Source: Aquibacillus sediminis
Lineage (GTDB): Bacteria; Bacillota; Bacilli; Bacillales; Amphibacillaceae
DNA: 64,000 nt
NCBI RefSeq assembly: GCF_005870085.1
Contig: NZ_SZNM01000002.1
Coordinates: forward strand, 124,001 to 188,000
Direction of reading: 5' to 3'
Made by a program: the position numbers and the translations under genes. Below, in pieces: positions 9,531-18,489 of this stretch. The notes under the pieces are model-generated. The model was not told the origin of the DNA. It did not search any database and saw nothing but the letters and a program-made list of their open reading frames with translations. Position 1 is the first letter of the stretch; every line of letters begins with the position of its first letter.

Positions 9531-10391
9531 TTAATCTGATAGCCTCTGTCTAATATGCGCTACATACTGTTCCACAATATTAACATCACTAACCATACTC
9601 AAGGTTCTACTGCCAACCACATCTTCTATTTCATTAAAAAGTAAATCCCCGTCGTGATCAAATAAAAAGTCGACACCAACCATACCAAAGTCAAACCGTG
9701 CAATAATTGTTTCTACAGTGTCTCTTTCTTTTTGGGAAAGGTTATACCAGGTAGCACTTCCACCTAGGGAATAATTTGCGCGAAAGTCTTGGTCGCTTTG
9801 TCTTAGAACGGAACCAACAATTTTGTTCCCAACGACAAATACACGTAGATCCTTTCCTAGTTGCACATCACACGATTGAATCACAATATCATCTGTCACT
9901 AGCTGTTGTCGATAAGCCCCCCAATCCTCTGGTGAAGAAATCATCTGCACTTGGTTTCCGCTGCGGCCACCAACTGCCTTTGTGACGTAGGGGAGTGGCA
10001 TTGGCAGGTTTTCAGTTAGTAAATCTTTACTCACAAATAAACTATCTACCATTGGTATTTTTAACTCTGAAATCATTTGATGGGTATAGGTTTTGTTATT
10101 ACAAACCGTTGCGACCTCAGACGAATTAAACACAGAAACACCTAACTGTTCTAATTGTCGGCTTAATGAAAAATCAATTGTTCGCATCACAGCGAAATCT
10201 GGTATTGTTGATGGTTGATGATCGATCTTAACCGAGAGCTCTCCGTTTTCAATTCCTATTTGTATCGACTCTCGAAGGAGGAAGGTTAGCTGTAAATCTT
10301 GCTTTTGACATTCCTCTTGAAACCAACGAATAAAAGCTTGATTTTTTACGGCATCTGCTTCTCGATATATGATCCATCCTTGTTTTTTCAT
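9531..10391 (-). CDS. RimK-like ATP-grasp ligase (downstream copy)
   Basis: A 286-residue protein of the RimK/GshB-type ATP-grasp superfamily, whose members join a carboxylate to an amine using ATP. Visible features are an N-terminal preATP-grasp domain (MKKQGWIIYREADAVKN) and the MRTIDFSLSRQLEQLGVSVFN stretch. The central ATP-grasp domain has KAVGGRSGNQVQM and IQSCDVQLGKDLRVFVVG, and the metal-binding end is LFNEIEDVVGSRTL. Its ATG overlaps the stop of the upstream paralogue (ATGA), so the two are translationally coupled. The substrate cannot be told from sequence. Confidence 0.8.
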   Translation of the reverse strand: MKKQGWIIYREADAVKNQAFIRWFQEECQKQDLQLTFLLRESIQIGIENGELSVKIDHQPSTIPDFAVMRTIDFSLSRQLEQLGVSVFNSSEVATVCNNKTYTHQMISELKIPMVDSLFVSKDLLTENLPMPLPYVTKAVGGRSGNQVQMISSPEDWGAYRQQLVTDDIVIQSCDVQLGKDLRVFVVGNKIVGSVLRQSDQDFRANYSLGGSATWYNLSQKERDTVETIIARFDFGMVGVDFLFDHDGDLLFNEIEDVVGSRTLSMVSDVNIVEQYVAHIRQRLSD

Positions 10392-11281
10392 TTATAAAGT
10401 CCTTTCTTGACGATATAATCGATGATGTGTTGGGTGACATCAACACCTGTACAATGATAGGTTTTATGTACCAAGGCATTTGAGTTTACTTCACAAACAA
10501 TCGGTCCCTTCTCCCCAAGTAACAAGTCAATTCCAGCAAAGTCAGCCCCAACAGCTTTAGTTGCAGCAATGGCAAGTTGTTTTTCTTGTTCTGTTGGTTG
10601 ATAGGCTCTACTTTTTCCAGAGGCAAGATTGGAACGAAAATCATTCTCTTCATAACGAAGCATGGCAGCGACCACTCGATCGCCTACAACATTGAGTCGA
10701 ATATCTTTCCCATAACTTGATTCAATAAATTCTTGAATGACAAAAGGTCGATCTTTTAGCAAGCTGATTTTTTCTAGTAAATCTGCTTGCGTTTTAACAA
10801 GATATACTTGTTCCCCATAAGAACCATATGCCTCTTTAATCACAACAGGAAAATCTAAATAGTCATTAACGTTTTGAAAGCTGGCTAAATCTATTTCGTC
10901 AACCCCCGGAAAAATTTTAGGACTTATAATACTTTTAGGGATTGGTAACTGTTGCTTTGCTAGTTGTTGATATGTAGAGATTTTGTTGTCACAGATGTCG
11001 ATCGTTTGTGATGAGTTAAAAACAGGAATACCCATTGCCTCTATTTGGCGAGCCAATTGAATATCCTTATCAGCGAACACAACAAAATCTGGTCTTTCAC
11101 CGTTCAGTTGTGTTAGAACTGTATTTTGCTCAGCGCTTAAATAGCTCAATAGGTTGTTGTTTTTAATAATCCTTGTATCGATTTCATGTCGGCTTGCTGC
11201 ATGCTTAATCCATTCCGCAAACTCTAGAAATTTATTACTAAGGAGGTGACCGTTATAGATCACCCAAGCTTTTTTTACCAT
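10388..11281 (-). CDS. RimK-like ATP-grasp ligase (upstream copy)
   Basis: A 297-residue ATP-grasp protein, paralogous to its downstream neighbour. It has VVIKEAYGSYGEQVYLV (ATP-binding glycine-rich loop) and IQEFIESSYGKDIRLNVVG. The Mg-binding motif CEVNSNALVHKTY is followed by CTGVDVTQHI, close to RimK-type family members. The start at 11281 was chosen because AAAGGAAA precedes that ATG on the minus strand; a longer frame to 11332 lacks a ribosome site. The gene is divergent from folC. Whether it adds glutamate to a protein, a cofactor or a small peptide is unknown. Confidence 0.8.
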   Translation of the reverse strand: MVKKAWVIYNGHLLSNKFLEFAEWIKHAASRHEIDTRIIKNNNLLSYLSAEQNTVLTQLNGERPDFVVFADKDIQLARQIEAMGIPVFNSSQTIDICDNKISTYQQLAKQQLPIPKSIISPKIFPGVDEIDLASFQNVNDYLDFPVVIKEAYGSYGEQVYLVKTQADLLEKISLLKDRPFVIQEFIESSYGKDIRLNVVGDRVVAAMLRYEENDFRSNLASGKSRAYQPTEQEKQLAIAATKAVGADFAGIDLLLGEKGPIVCEVNSNALVHKTYHCTGVDVTQHIIDYIVKKGLYK

Positions 11282-11389
11282 TGTTTGATTTCCTTTCTGT
11301 TGGCCTATATTTCTAAGGTTAGTTAGTTTCATTTACCTAGTATTATTGATATACTATTTTCATTATGGGACGAAAAGGAAGTTACCACT

Positions 11390-12688
11390 ATGTACGCAAC
11401 TATAAATGAAGTATATCAATTTTTACAAAATAGAAAAGCATTTGGAATTCGCTTAGGTCTAGGACGAATGGAGAAAATGCTTGCAATGCTCGATCACCCA
11501 GAACAACACTTGAAGGCAGTACATGTTGCTGGAACCAATGGTAAAGGGTCAACGATCACATTCATCAAACAAGCTTTGATAGCAAACGGCTACAAAGTAG
11601 GAACATTCACATCACCAGCCCTTCACGAATTTAATGAACATATCTGTATGGATCATGAGCCCATCCCTGATACTTCGTTAATGGCTTGTGTCAACCAGTT
11701 ATTACCAATTGTAGAACAGCTTGATCTAGAAAATGATCCCCCAACAGAATACGAGATTGTGGTGATGATCGCAATCCTGTATTTTACCCACAACGTTGAT
11801 ATCGCCTTGTTTGAAACCAATATGGGAGGAAGAGACGATTCAACCAACTGTATTCAACCAATTCTAACAATTATTACAAACATCGGATTAGACCATACAA
11901 GAATGTTAGGAGAAACGTATCAAGAAATTGCAGCACATAAAGCAGGAATCATAAAACAGGGAATACCATTAATTCTTGGAAATATTGGTGGAGAGGCTTT
12001 AGTAGTGATTCATAGAGAAGCAATCGATAAAAATGCGATCATCTATCAATATGGACAAGATTTTACAGTGCGTGATTCCCAACAAAATAACGCTGGAATG
12101 GAATGCTTTACCTTTGTAGGTAATAGGATAGAGTTAGAAGCTATTACAATAAGCATGCGAGGTAAGCATCAAATGGTTAATGCTGCGGTAGCTTGCCAGG
12201 CATTGATGGAATTAGACAGGCAGGGATTTTCACTTCGAACCAGTGTAACTAGAAAAGGGATAAAGCAAGCGGTGATGCCAGGAAGATTCGAACAAATGTC
12301 GTCATGCCCTAGAGTGATCGTAGATGCCGCGCATAACCAGGAAGGGCTACGAGCATTTGTACAAGCGGTGGAAAGATATTTTCCATCTAAGCAGAAAACA
12401 CTGATCTTCGCAGCTTTTCAAGATAAACCATTAACAAAGATGGTGCCGCAACTAGATAGTAAGCTATTTGATCAAGTAACCTTTACTAGCTTCACACATC
12501 AACGGGCTAGTACTGCCGAAACGTTAGCTCAATTATCTTCGCATGAGAATAAGCAAGTGATGCCAGATTGGAAACTAGCAATCTTAGCTGTTTTGCATAA
12601 AGACGAGCAAAGTCTAGTGTTTGTCACAGGTTCCTTACATTTTATCGGACTAGTGAAGCAATATTTTGAGAATTCTTTTGAATTGTGA
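11390..12688 (+). CDS. folC: Folylpolyglutamate synthase / dihydrofolate synthase
   Basis: FolC adds glutamate to dihydropteroate and then builds the polyglutamate tail of folates, an ATP-dependent Mur-ligase-type reaction. The 432 residues match the family. The P-loop VAGTNGKGSTI is at about residues 46-56; the FTSPALHEFNEHI and GRDDSTN motifs follow, and VDAAHNQEGL marks the C-terminal domain. The N-terminus is in the usual place, with AAAAGGAAG ahead of the ATG. In B. subtilis comC follows folC; here a GGDEF gene and a whole pilus locus follow. Confidence 0.96.
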   Translation: MYATINEVYQFLQNRKAFGIRLGLGRMEKMLAMLDHPEQHLKAVHVAGTNGKGSTITFIKQALIANGYKVGTFTSPALHEFNEHICMDHEPIPDTSLMACVNQLLPIVEQLDLENDPPTEYEIVVMIAILYFTHNVDIALFETNMGGRDDSTNCIQPILTIITNIGLDHTRMLGETYQEIAAHKAGIIKQGIPLILGNIGGEALVVIHREAIDKNAIIYQYGQDFTVRDSQQNNAGMECFTFVGNRIELEAITISMRGKHQMVNAAVACQALMELDRQGFSLRTSVTRKGIKQAVMPGRFEQMSSCPRVIVDAAHNQEGLRAFVQAVERYFPSKQKTLIFAAFQDKPLTKMVPQLDSKLFDQVTFTSFTHQRASTAETLAQLSSHENKQVMPDWKLAILAVLHKDEQSLVFVTGSLHFIGLVKQYFENSFEL

Positions 12689-12756
12689 TATCTTTAGTTT
12701 TTGGGACTATTGTCACATTTTGTGTTGAGCTAGATGGAGTAAAGGGAGATGGGAAT

Positions 12757-14487
12757 GTGATAACGAAGAAGAAACAAGTAGTACTTTGGTTGGTGTGGTT
12801 ACTCATCTGGCCTCTATCTTTTTGGGTGATTGGTCAACTGTGGCCTGTTTCCATTCAAGGTAAAGGGTTAGATCTTGTAGCTTTTGCTTTGTTAATGAGT
12901 ATTGTTGCATTTTTTCCATTGATCATAAATAATACACCGGTTTTCTTCGTCCAAGGTGTTAGTTTTGCCGTTTTTTTGTACTATGGGGTATTGATTGAAG
13001 CGATGTTAACCCAGATCGCTATTTTAGTGTTAATGGCAAAAATTCGTGTTGGTAAGCGTGATGTTTATCGAATTCCGTTAAACATGTTAATGTTCCTATT
13101 TATATCCGTCTTTTCTGCTTCCGTATATAAAGCGCTTGGTGGAATTAATGGAGAAATTGACTTCGATAATACTCAACTATTCATTCCTGTATTGGCCTAT
13201 GTGACAACTGTTTTTTTAACGAATCATGTGATGTTGTATTTAATCAAACGTTTTTTATATGGGGATAAAACAGCCTCATTTAAAAGAGGAATTGTGCTCG
13301 TTTGGGAATTTCTAACGACCTTATTGATTGCTCCAGTTGGATTCACATTGTATATGATGTATGTAGAATTTGGCTTGATCGCCATTTTATTTGTAGGAAT
13401 TCCATTTGTTAGTATTTCCTTTGTACTGAAGTTATACCACACAAGTGAAAAAATTAATCATTATCTACAACGGACAACAGAACTTGGACACGAACTAACA
13501 GGGCAATTAAAAGTAAATGAAGTGGTCGATGTATTTATTAAACAAGTGACTGATTTATTTCCTGTTGACTATGTGTTTATTTACGATATTGTCGAAAACA
13601 AAAAAATCCGTTTAGTTCGATTTTATGATCAAGCTCAACAGATTAACCGTCCTCCTAGCTATTATGTCTATAAGTTGGAAGCAATTAGTGGAATGGTTTG
13701 GTCGAAAAAACAAGGGGTGAAGTATAATTCCAATAAAGAGTGGGACCAATCAGTAGAAACAAGTGGTAGCGGTTTTGGGGAAAGTGTCGTGTCATTACCG
13801 GTGGAACGAGATAATGAAGTGGTCGCTGTCATTACACTGGTATCGAAAAAGAAACGAGCGTTTGAAAACTACCAATATATGATTCTGAATATCGTGATTA
13901 ATCACTTTGCGGTAGCCTTGAAAAATGCTAAAAACTATGAACAAACGAAAAGTAAAAGTGAAAGAGATCCGTTAACAAAGCTTTACAATTTTCGCTATTT
14001 AGAAGCATATTTAGAAGATTATATGAAACAGATGGAAAAACTTGAAGGAGAAACTGTACCACCGGTTTCCATCATTCTGTTAGATATTGATCATTTTAAA
14101 GTGGTGAATGATACGTATGGGCATGAGGCAGGGAATGAAATATTAATTGATTTAGCCGATCGTTTGCGGAGGCAAATAGGTAATAAAGGTGTTGTTGCGC
14201 GTTATGGTGGAGAAGAATTTGTGATCTTTTTACCTGGTATCGCTCAATCGGAGTGTATGCAAGTAGCAGAAGCCATTCGACGAGAAATTGCTGATACACC
14301 GTTTTCAATTCAACAGCACATATTAGAACAGGACACTTCCATTGATCTTCCTATAACAGCAAGTATTGGAGTAGCTACATATCCTGATAATTGTGAAGAT
14401 TGTGTCGAGTTAGTACGCCATGCCGATCGTGCGATGTATGTGGGGGCTAAACAAAAGGGAAGGAATAAAGTAGCGCAGTATAAGTAA
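12757..14487 (+). CDS. Membrane GAF-GGDEF diguanylate cyclase
   Basis: Predicted to make cyclic di-GMP from two GTP. From GTG 12757 (GGGAG about 9 bases upstream) the protein has 576 residues. An N-terminal block of about six to seven hydrophobic helices spans about 1-230, then comes a GAF-like sensory domain (about 250-400) and a C-terminal GGDEF domain (about 405-576). The active-site signature is RYGGEEFVIF (about 483-492), with LLDIDHFKVVND upstream for metal binding, so the domain looks catalytically competent. No RxxD inhibitory I-site is visible before GGEEF. The frame reaches back to a GTG overlapping folC, but without a ribosome site. A terminator follows. It lies next to the pilus genes, whose pilin mRNA carries a c-di-GMP-II riboswitch. 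Confidence 0.92.
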   Translation: MITKKKQVVLWLVWLLIWPLSFWVIGQLWPVSIQGKGLDLVAFALLMSIVAFFPLIINNTPVFFVQGVSFAVFLYYGVLIEAMLTQIAILVLMAKIRVGKRDVYRIPLNMLMFLFISVFSASVYKALGGINGEIDFDNTQLFIPVLAYVTTVFLTNHVMLYLIKRFLYGDKTASFKRGIVLVWEFLTTLLIAPVGFTLYMMYVEFGLIAILFVGIPFVSISFVLKLYHTSEKINHYLQRTTELGHELTGQLKVNEVVDVFIKQVTDLFPVDYVFIYDIVENKKIRLVRFYDQAQQINRPPSYYVYKLEAISGMVWSKKQGVKYNSNKEWDQSVETSGSGFGESVVSLPVERDNEVVAVITLVSKKKRAFENYQYMILNIVINHFAVALKNAKNYEQTKSKSERDPLTKLYNFRYLEAYLEDYMKQMEKLEGETVPPVSIILLDIDHFKVVNDTYGHEAGNEILIDLADRLRRQIGNKGVVARYGGEEFVIFLPGIAQSECMQVAEAIRREIADTPFSIQQHILEQDTSIDLPITASIGVATYPDNCEDCVELVRHADRAMYVGAKQKGRNKVAQYK

Positions 14488-14501
14488 TACAACATATGCT
14501 A

Positions 14502-14533
14502 AAAAAACCTTAGCCAATGGCTGAGGTTTTTTT
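14502..14533 (+). terminator. Terminator after the GGDEF gene
   Basis: AACCTTAGCC pairs with GGCTGAGGTT (one wobble) around AAT, flanked by A and T runs. It could act in both directions. Confidence 0.85.
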
Positions 14534-14616
14534 GGTGTGAATATTGTTTTTTATGCCGTAGTGAATAAAAGACGTACTTTTTGTTCGGAGCGACGGATGT
14601 AACCGATGGGCGAGAT

Positions 14617-15780
14617 TTATTCTAAAACATATTCACTACATGCATTCTCAGCATCAGAGGATTCATAAACTCGGCTATCATTGTCTGCATCATAACCATA
14701 TATATTACCAAATACGCAAACCTTAGAATCTTCGTGAATGGAATTTATACTAGATAGGTAAGCGTCTTGGTATACAACTATATTAGACCCTTGTTGCAAG
14801 CCATTAATGTGCAACATATTATTCTGATTATTTAAATTTCCGCCAATCATTAGAACTGTTTGCTCTTTAAGGTTATTTATATTTCCGCTACTATTAAAAT
14901 CTCCGCCAACTTTAATAGTACTACCCTGAATATTATTTAAATCATTTAACGTAAAATCACCACCGACAATAATATCACTGTTATCTCTTATATTATTGAT
15001 ATTATTATTTACAGTGAAATCTCCTTTCACTTCAACTATAGAAGAGTTTTCAATATTATTTATTTCATCTAGGGTAAGATCTCCGCCTGTGAAAATTTTT
15101 CCATTATCTTTCAAATAAGTTATATTCCCGGAAATGTTGGTCGAATCTGTCACATATAAAGTTGAGTTCTTAAAATCGTTAAAACCATTTTGAAATGTAG
15201 CTTCTCCATTTACTTTTACTAAGGAGTTTATCATTTTAATGTGGTTATAAAATGGACGATCTCCTTCATAGAGACAGTTCATATCTCTGAATTCGGAGAT
15301 TTGACCACAATTTGCTAAATCCCCATCATCTGGAGGGGGGATTTCATGATTGTTATCTTTGCTTTGTTCAATTTTTACAACATAGGTTTGGCGATCCCTA
15401 ACAATTGTAGAAAGAGAAAATTGACGATTGTTATTTTCGGTATTTGTTAATGTGAGTTCCACATTGGGTGGCCCCTCTAATAAATCGACTGTAATAGATG
15501 GTGGTAACTTGATGGTTTGACCATTTACATTGACGAGGTTCTCTTCTTCCATATATGCGACATTAAAATCATCTTGTCCTTTATATTGGTTTCGTATGGT
15601 GGTTGCGATTAAGTTGGCTTGTTGTCGAAGGGACACATCTGCCTCAGCATTGTTATTGTATTGAATAGTTTGTACAAGGGTGGTTACTGCCAGTGTAGTA
15701 ACGACACCAAGTAAAGCTAATGCCCCAAGTAACTCAACTAGTGTGAGCCCTTTTGAGTTTAAAAACTTTTTATTGACCAT
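14617..15780 (-). CDS. Prepilin-like protein with C-terminal solenoid-type repeats
   Basis: A 387-residue protein with a type III/IV prepilin leader: KG|LTLVELLGALALLGVV, cleavage after Gly11 and Glu at +5, hydrophobic helix to about residue 38. After a pseudopilin-like globular part (40-150) comes a run of about seven to eight ~20-22-residue repeats (about 185-375). The core is G-G-D-F-T-x-N-x-(L/I)-N-N-I plus a short hydrophobic strand; the pattern suggests a right-handed beta-solenoid, like polymer-forming or bactofilin-type domains. Cysteines at about 158, 169, 353 and 381 could form disulphides. It is transcribed divergently from the minor pseudopilins, with AAGGAAA 9 bases before the ATG. 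It is AT-richer than its neighbours. No close family is recognised. Confidence 0.85.
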   Translation of the reverse strand: MVNKKFLNSKGLTLVELLGALALLGVVTTLAVTTLVQTIQYNNNAEADVSLRQQANLIATTIRNQYKGQDDFNVAYMEEENLVNVNGQTIKLPPSITVDLLEGPPNVELTLTNTENNNRQFSLSTIVRDRQTYVVKIEQSKDNNHEIPPPDDGDLANCGQISEFRDMNCLYEGDRPFYNHIKMINSLVKVNGEATFQNGFNDFKNSTLYVTDSTNISGNITYLKDNGKIFTGGDLTLDEINNIENSSIVEVKGDFTVNNNINNIRDNSDIIVGGDFTLNDLNNIQGSTIKVGGDFNSSGNINNLKEQTVLMIGGNLNNQNNMLHINGLQQGSNIVVYQDAYLSSINSIHEDSKVCVFGNIYGYDADNDSRVYESSDAENACSEYVLE

Positions 15781-15845
15781 GATATATTTCCTTTCGAAAT
15801 GCTATAATTAACTACATAATACTGAAAGAGATTAGGTGATTCAAT

Positions 15846-16274
15846 ATGTCGATTAGATTTCACAAACAAGATGGTTTTACGTTAGTTGAACTTTTAGCTG
15901 CCATGACTATATTAGGAATTGTCCTAATAGCTTTCATTCCGTTTTTTTCTCAACATGCAAATTTTGTGCGCATTACGGAAGATGAGTTAACAGCGATCAA
16001 TCTAGCTGATAAGGTTGCACAAGAGATGAAAGAGAATGCAGACTCAAGTTTTTTTGTACAGGCATCCTGTGACAACCCGTCTGAAATAGAATCGAATCAT
16101 ACGGAAATGATAAATAATAAAAATTATTATGTAAAAATAGAAGTATGCCAGCAAGACGATGTAACAAGTCTTTATCAAGCAAAAATAGAAATTTACACAG
16201 ACAGTTCCAATCAGAAGTGGAGATTATTAACACACGTCTATACATATTTTACTGATGACAAGGGGGCTGCTTAA
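15846..16274 (+). CDS. Minor type IV prepilin (PilV/GspI-like)
   Basis: A 142-residue pseudopilin with a short leader DG|FTLVELLAAMTILGIV (cleavage after Gly10, Glu at +5) and one hydrophobic N-terminal helix. A small globular domain with two cysteines (ASCDNPS and VEVCQQDD type positions) follows. It is expected to be matured by PilD and to prime or cap the pilus. The next gene starts on its stop codon (TAATGA), so the two are co-translated. The exact minor-pilin class is uncertain. Confidence 0.85.
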   Translation: MSIRFHKQDGFTLVELLAAMTILGIVLIAFIPFFSQHANFVRITEDELTAINLADKVAQEMKENADSSFFVQASCDNPSEIESNHTEMINNKNYYVKIEVCQQDDVTSLYQAKIEIYTDSSNQKWRLLTHVYTYFTDDKGAA

Positions 16275-16780
16275 TGAAACTAGTTAGCAATCAAAAAGGT
16301 GTAGCACTCCCTATCGTTCTAACCATCATTACGGTGATGGTGATTTTAATTCCAATTCTATTATACCAAGTCAATACGCAATCGGTACAGTTTGATCAAA
16401 CAGAAGCAAAAATTCAAGCAGAAAATTTAGCTGCAATGGGGATAGAATACTTCGGTCAACATGTTACAGATGAGTTAGAAGGTGTTGTTCTTGAACCAGA
16501 TGAGAATTTGGATTTGGATGCTATCATGTACGCGATCCCATTAACCGTTTTTGTTGATTGTACTGTACCTGGCTGTGATGATGGAAAAGAAAGCTTTAAG
16601 ATAACGGTGGAAGAGGTAATAGAGAACGAAACCAGAAGTGAGAAAATGATAGACGTGACGTATAAAAGTACGGGGTATGTAAAAAATCGAGCTTCTGTGG
16701 AGATGGAAGGGTCGATCGATATAAAGATTGAGATCATGGAAGAGGAAACAGAAGAAACAGAAACAAATGACAGTGTATAA
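16274..16780 (+). CDS. PilX/GspK-like minor pseudopilin
   Basis: A 168-residue membrane-anchored protein starting MKLVSNQKGVALPIVLTIITV. A Gly-Val-Ala-Leu-Pro segment leads into a hydrophobic helix, and the Glu+5 of canonical pilins is missing, as in GspK/PilX-type tip subunits. An NLAAMGIEYF segment follows the helix, like the N-terminal region of PilX_N proteins. There are two cysteines close together (VDCTVPGCDD) and an acidic C-terminal tail. It overlaps the preceding pseudopilin gene by one base and precedes pilB, so it probably belongs to the pilus assembly initiation complex. Confidence 0.75.
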   Translation: MKLVSNQKGVALPIVLTIITVMVILIPILLYQVNTQSVQFDQTEAKIQAENLAAMGIEYFGQHVTDELEGVVLEPDENLDLDAIMYAIPLTVFVDCTVPGCDDGKESFKITVEEVIENETRSEKMIDVTYKSTGYVKNRASVEMEGSIDIKIEIMEEETEETETNDSV

Positions 16781-16853
16781 TGTAAGAACGTTATAGGTTT
16801 ACAACGATGAAACTAACACAGAATAAAATTGTCTGTGTATAGGAGGGGTTATT

Positions 16854-18479
16854 TTGGCGGAACGAAAAAAATTAGGGGATTTATTAAAAGAATCAGGTTT
16901 ATTAACGGAAGAACAAATACAGGAAACGTTAGATAACAAAAAAGAAGGACAAAAATTAGGGGATGCGTTACTCGACCGTGGGTTAATTACAGAACAACAG
17001 CTAATTGAAGTACTGGAGTTTCAATTGGGCATTCCTAGTGTTTCGTTATATCGTTATCCAGTTGATAGTCAACTTACCCAATTTGTGTCGAAAGATTTTG
17101 CTAGGGAAAATTTATTGATTCCGATACAACAAAAGGAAGGTATGATGACGGTAGCGATGGCCGATCCAATGGACTATTATGCGATTGATGATTTGGAAAT
17201 TTCCACAGGGTTTCAAATCAGTCCAGTCATTGCTACCAAGGATGATATTCGCCAAGCAATTAATAAATATTACAATCTGAGTGAAATGGAAGCGGAAATT
17301 GGTGCTAGAGATGATTCGGAAGATGCTCCAGCAATTCGAATTATGGATCAACTACTGCAAACAGGGGTGAATTTAGGGGCAAGTGATATTCATATCGACC
17401 CTTCTGAATCCAACCTTGTTGTTCGCTATCGTGTTGATGGTGTGTTACGGACAGACAGAAATTTACCAAAAGATATCCAAAACTCGCTAATTGCTCGAAT
17501 AAAAATTCTTGCGCAATTAAATATAACCAAAACACGCTTACCACAAGATGGTCGGATTCGTACGGTAGTTGACAATGTGCCAGTTGATTTGCGTATTTCC
17601 ACATTACCGACTGTTTTTGGTGAAAAAGTAGTTATTCGTATTCTTGATCTAAAAAATGTCATGAAAAATTTATTGCAATTAGATTTCAGTGAAGACAATT
17701 ACCATCGTTTCTTAAAGTTAATCGAACAACCATCAGGGTTAGTATTGCTAACAGGGCCTACTGGTTCTGGTAAAACATCAACGCTGTATGCAGCAATCAA
17801 TCATTTGAATAAGGAAAGTGTCAACATAATCACTGTCGAAGACCCAGTCGAGTATCAAATTGACGGGATTAACCAAGTTCAAGTAAATAGCTCAATTGGC
17901 TTAGATTTTGCTGAAGGACTGCGTTCGATCCTAAGACAAGACCCTAATATTATCATGGTTGGGGAGATTCGTGATACAGAAACAGCGGAAATTGCGATCC
18001 GATCGTCTTTAACAGGTCACTTGGTGTTTAGTACCTTACACACCAATAGTGCTGTTGCAGCAATTCCTCGACTAATCGATATGGATGTTGAACCTTATTT
18101 AGTTGTCTCTTCCTTATCTGGTATAATGGCACAACGCCTTGTCAAGCAAATTTGCCGGGATTGTAAAACAACGCGTGCGGTTACGGAAATGGAAAAAGAA
18201 TTACTCCGGCGGCATGGGATGAGTTTACAAGAAGTAAGTTTCGGAAAAGGATGTAATAGTTGTCAACATACAGGCTACAAAGGTAGAATGGCAATTCACG
18301 AATTAATCGTTATTGATGACACAGTTCGTACGATGATGATGAATAATAACTCAACTAATGACATTCAAGATTATTTGAAACAAGAAGGTATGAAATTTTT
18401 GATCGATGATGGTTTATTGAAAGTAGAGTTAGGTTTGACAACAATTGAAGAGGTACTACGTGTGGCATCAGAAGTGTAG
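16854..18479 (+). CDS. pilB: Type IV pilus extension ATPase
   Basis: PilB is the hexameric cytoplasmic motor that powers pilin polymerisation. The 541 residues show an N-terminal MshEN/GspE-N domain (KLGDLLKESGLLTEEQI repeated as KLGDALLDRGLITEQQL). The ATPase core has Walker A GPTGSGKTST (about 300-309), the Asp box, Walker B NIIMVGEIRD and a His-box (TGHLVFSTLHT). A zinc-binding four-cysteine element CRDCK...CNSCQ (about 433-468) is typical of PilB/GspE rather than PilT. The TTG start has AGGAGGGG seven bases upstream. pilT follows within 11 bases. Confidence 0.96.
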   Translation: MAERKKLGDLLKESGLLTEEQIQETLDNKKEGQKLGDALLDRGLITEQQLIEVLEFQLGIPSVSLYRYPVDSQLTQFVSKDFARENLLIPIQQKEGMMTVAMADPMDYYAIDDLEISTGFQISPVIATKDDIRQAINKYYNLSEMEAEIGARDDSEDAPAIRIMDQLLQTGVNLGASDIHIDPSESNLVVRYRVDGVLRTDRNLPKDIQNSLIARIKILAQLNITKTRLPQDGRIRTVVDNVPVDLRISTLPTVFGEKVVIRILDLKNVMKNLLQLDFSEDNYHRFLKLIEQPSGLVLLTGPTGSGKTSTLYAAINHLNKESVNIITVEDPVEYQIDGINQVQVNSSIGLDFAEGLRSILRQDPNIIMVGEIRDTETAEIAIRSSLTGHLVFSTLHTNSAVAAIPRLIDMDVEPYLVVSSLSGIMAQRLVKQICRDCKTTRAVTEMEKELLRRHGMSLQEVSFGKGCNSCQHTGYKGRMAIHELIVIDDTVRTMMMNNNSTNDIQDYLKQEGMKFLIDDGLLKVELGLTTIEEVLRVASEV

Positions 18480-18489
18480 GAGGAAGGCA

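Noticed and set aside
12685-12756. Start of the GGDEF protein overlapping folC
   Set aside because: The GTG at 12685 lacks a ribosome site; GTG 12757 has GGGAG at good distance and leads directly into the first membrane helix.
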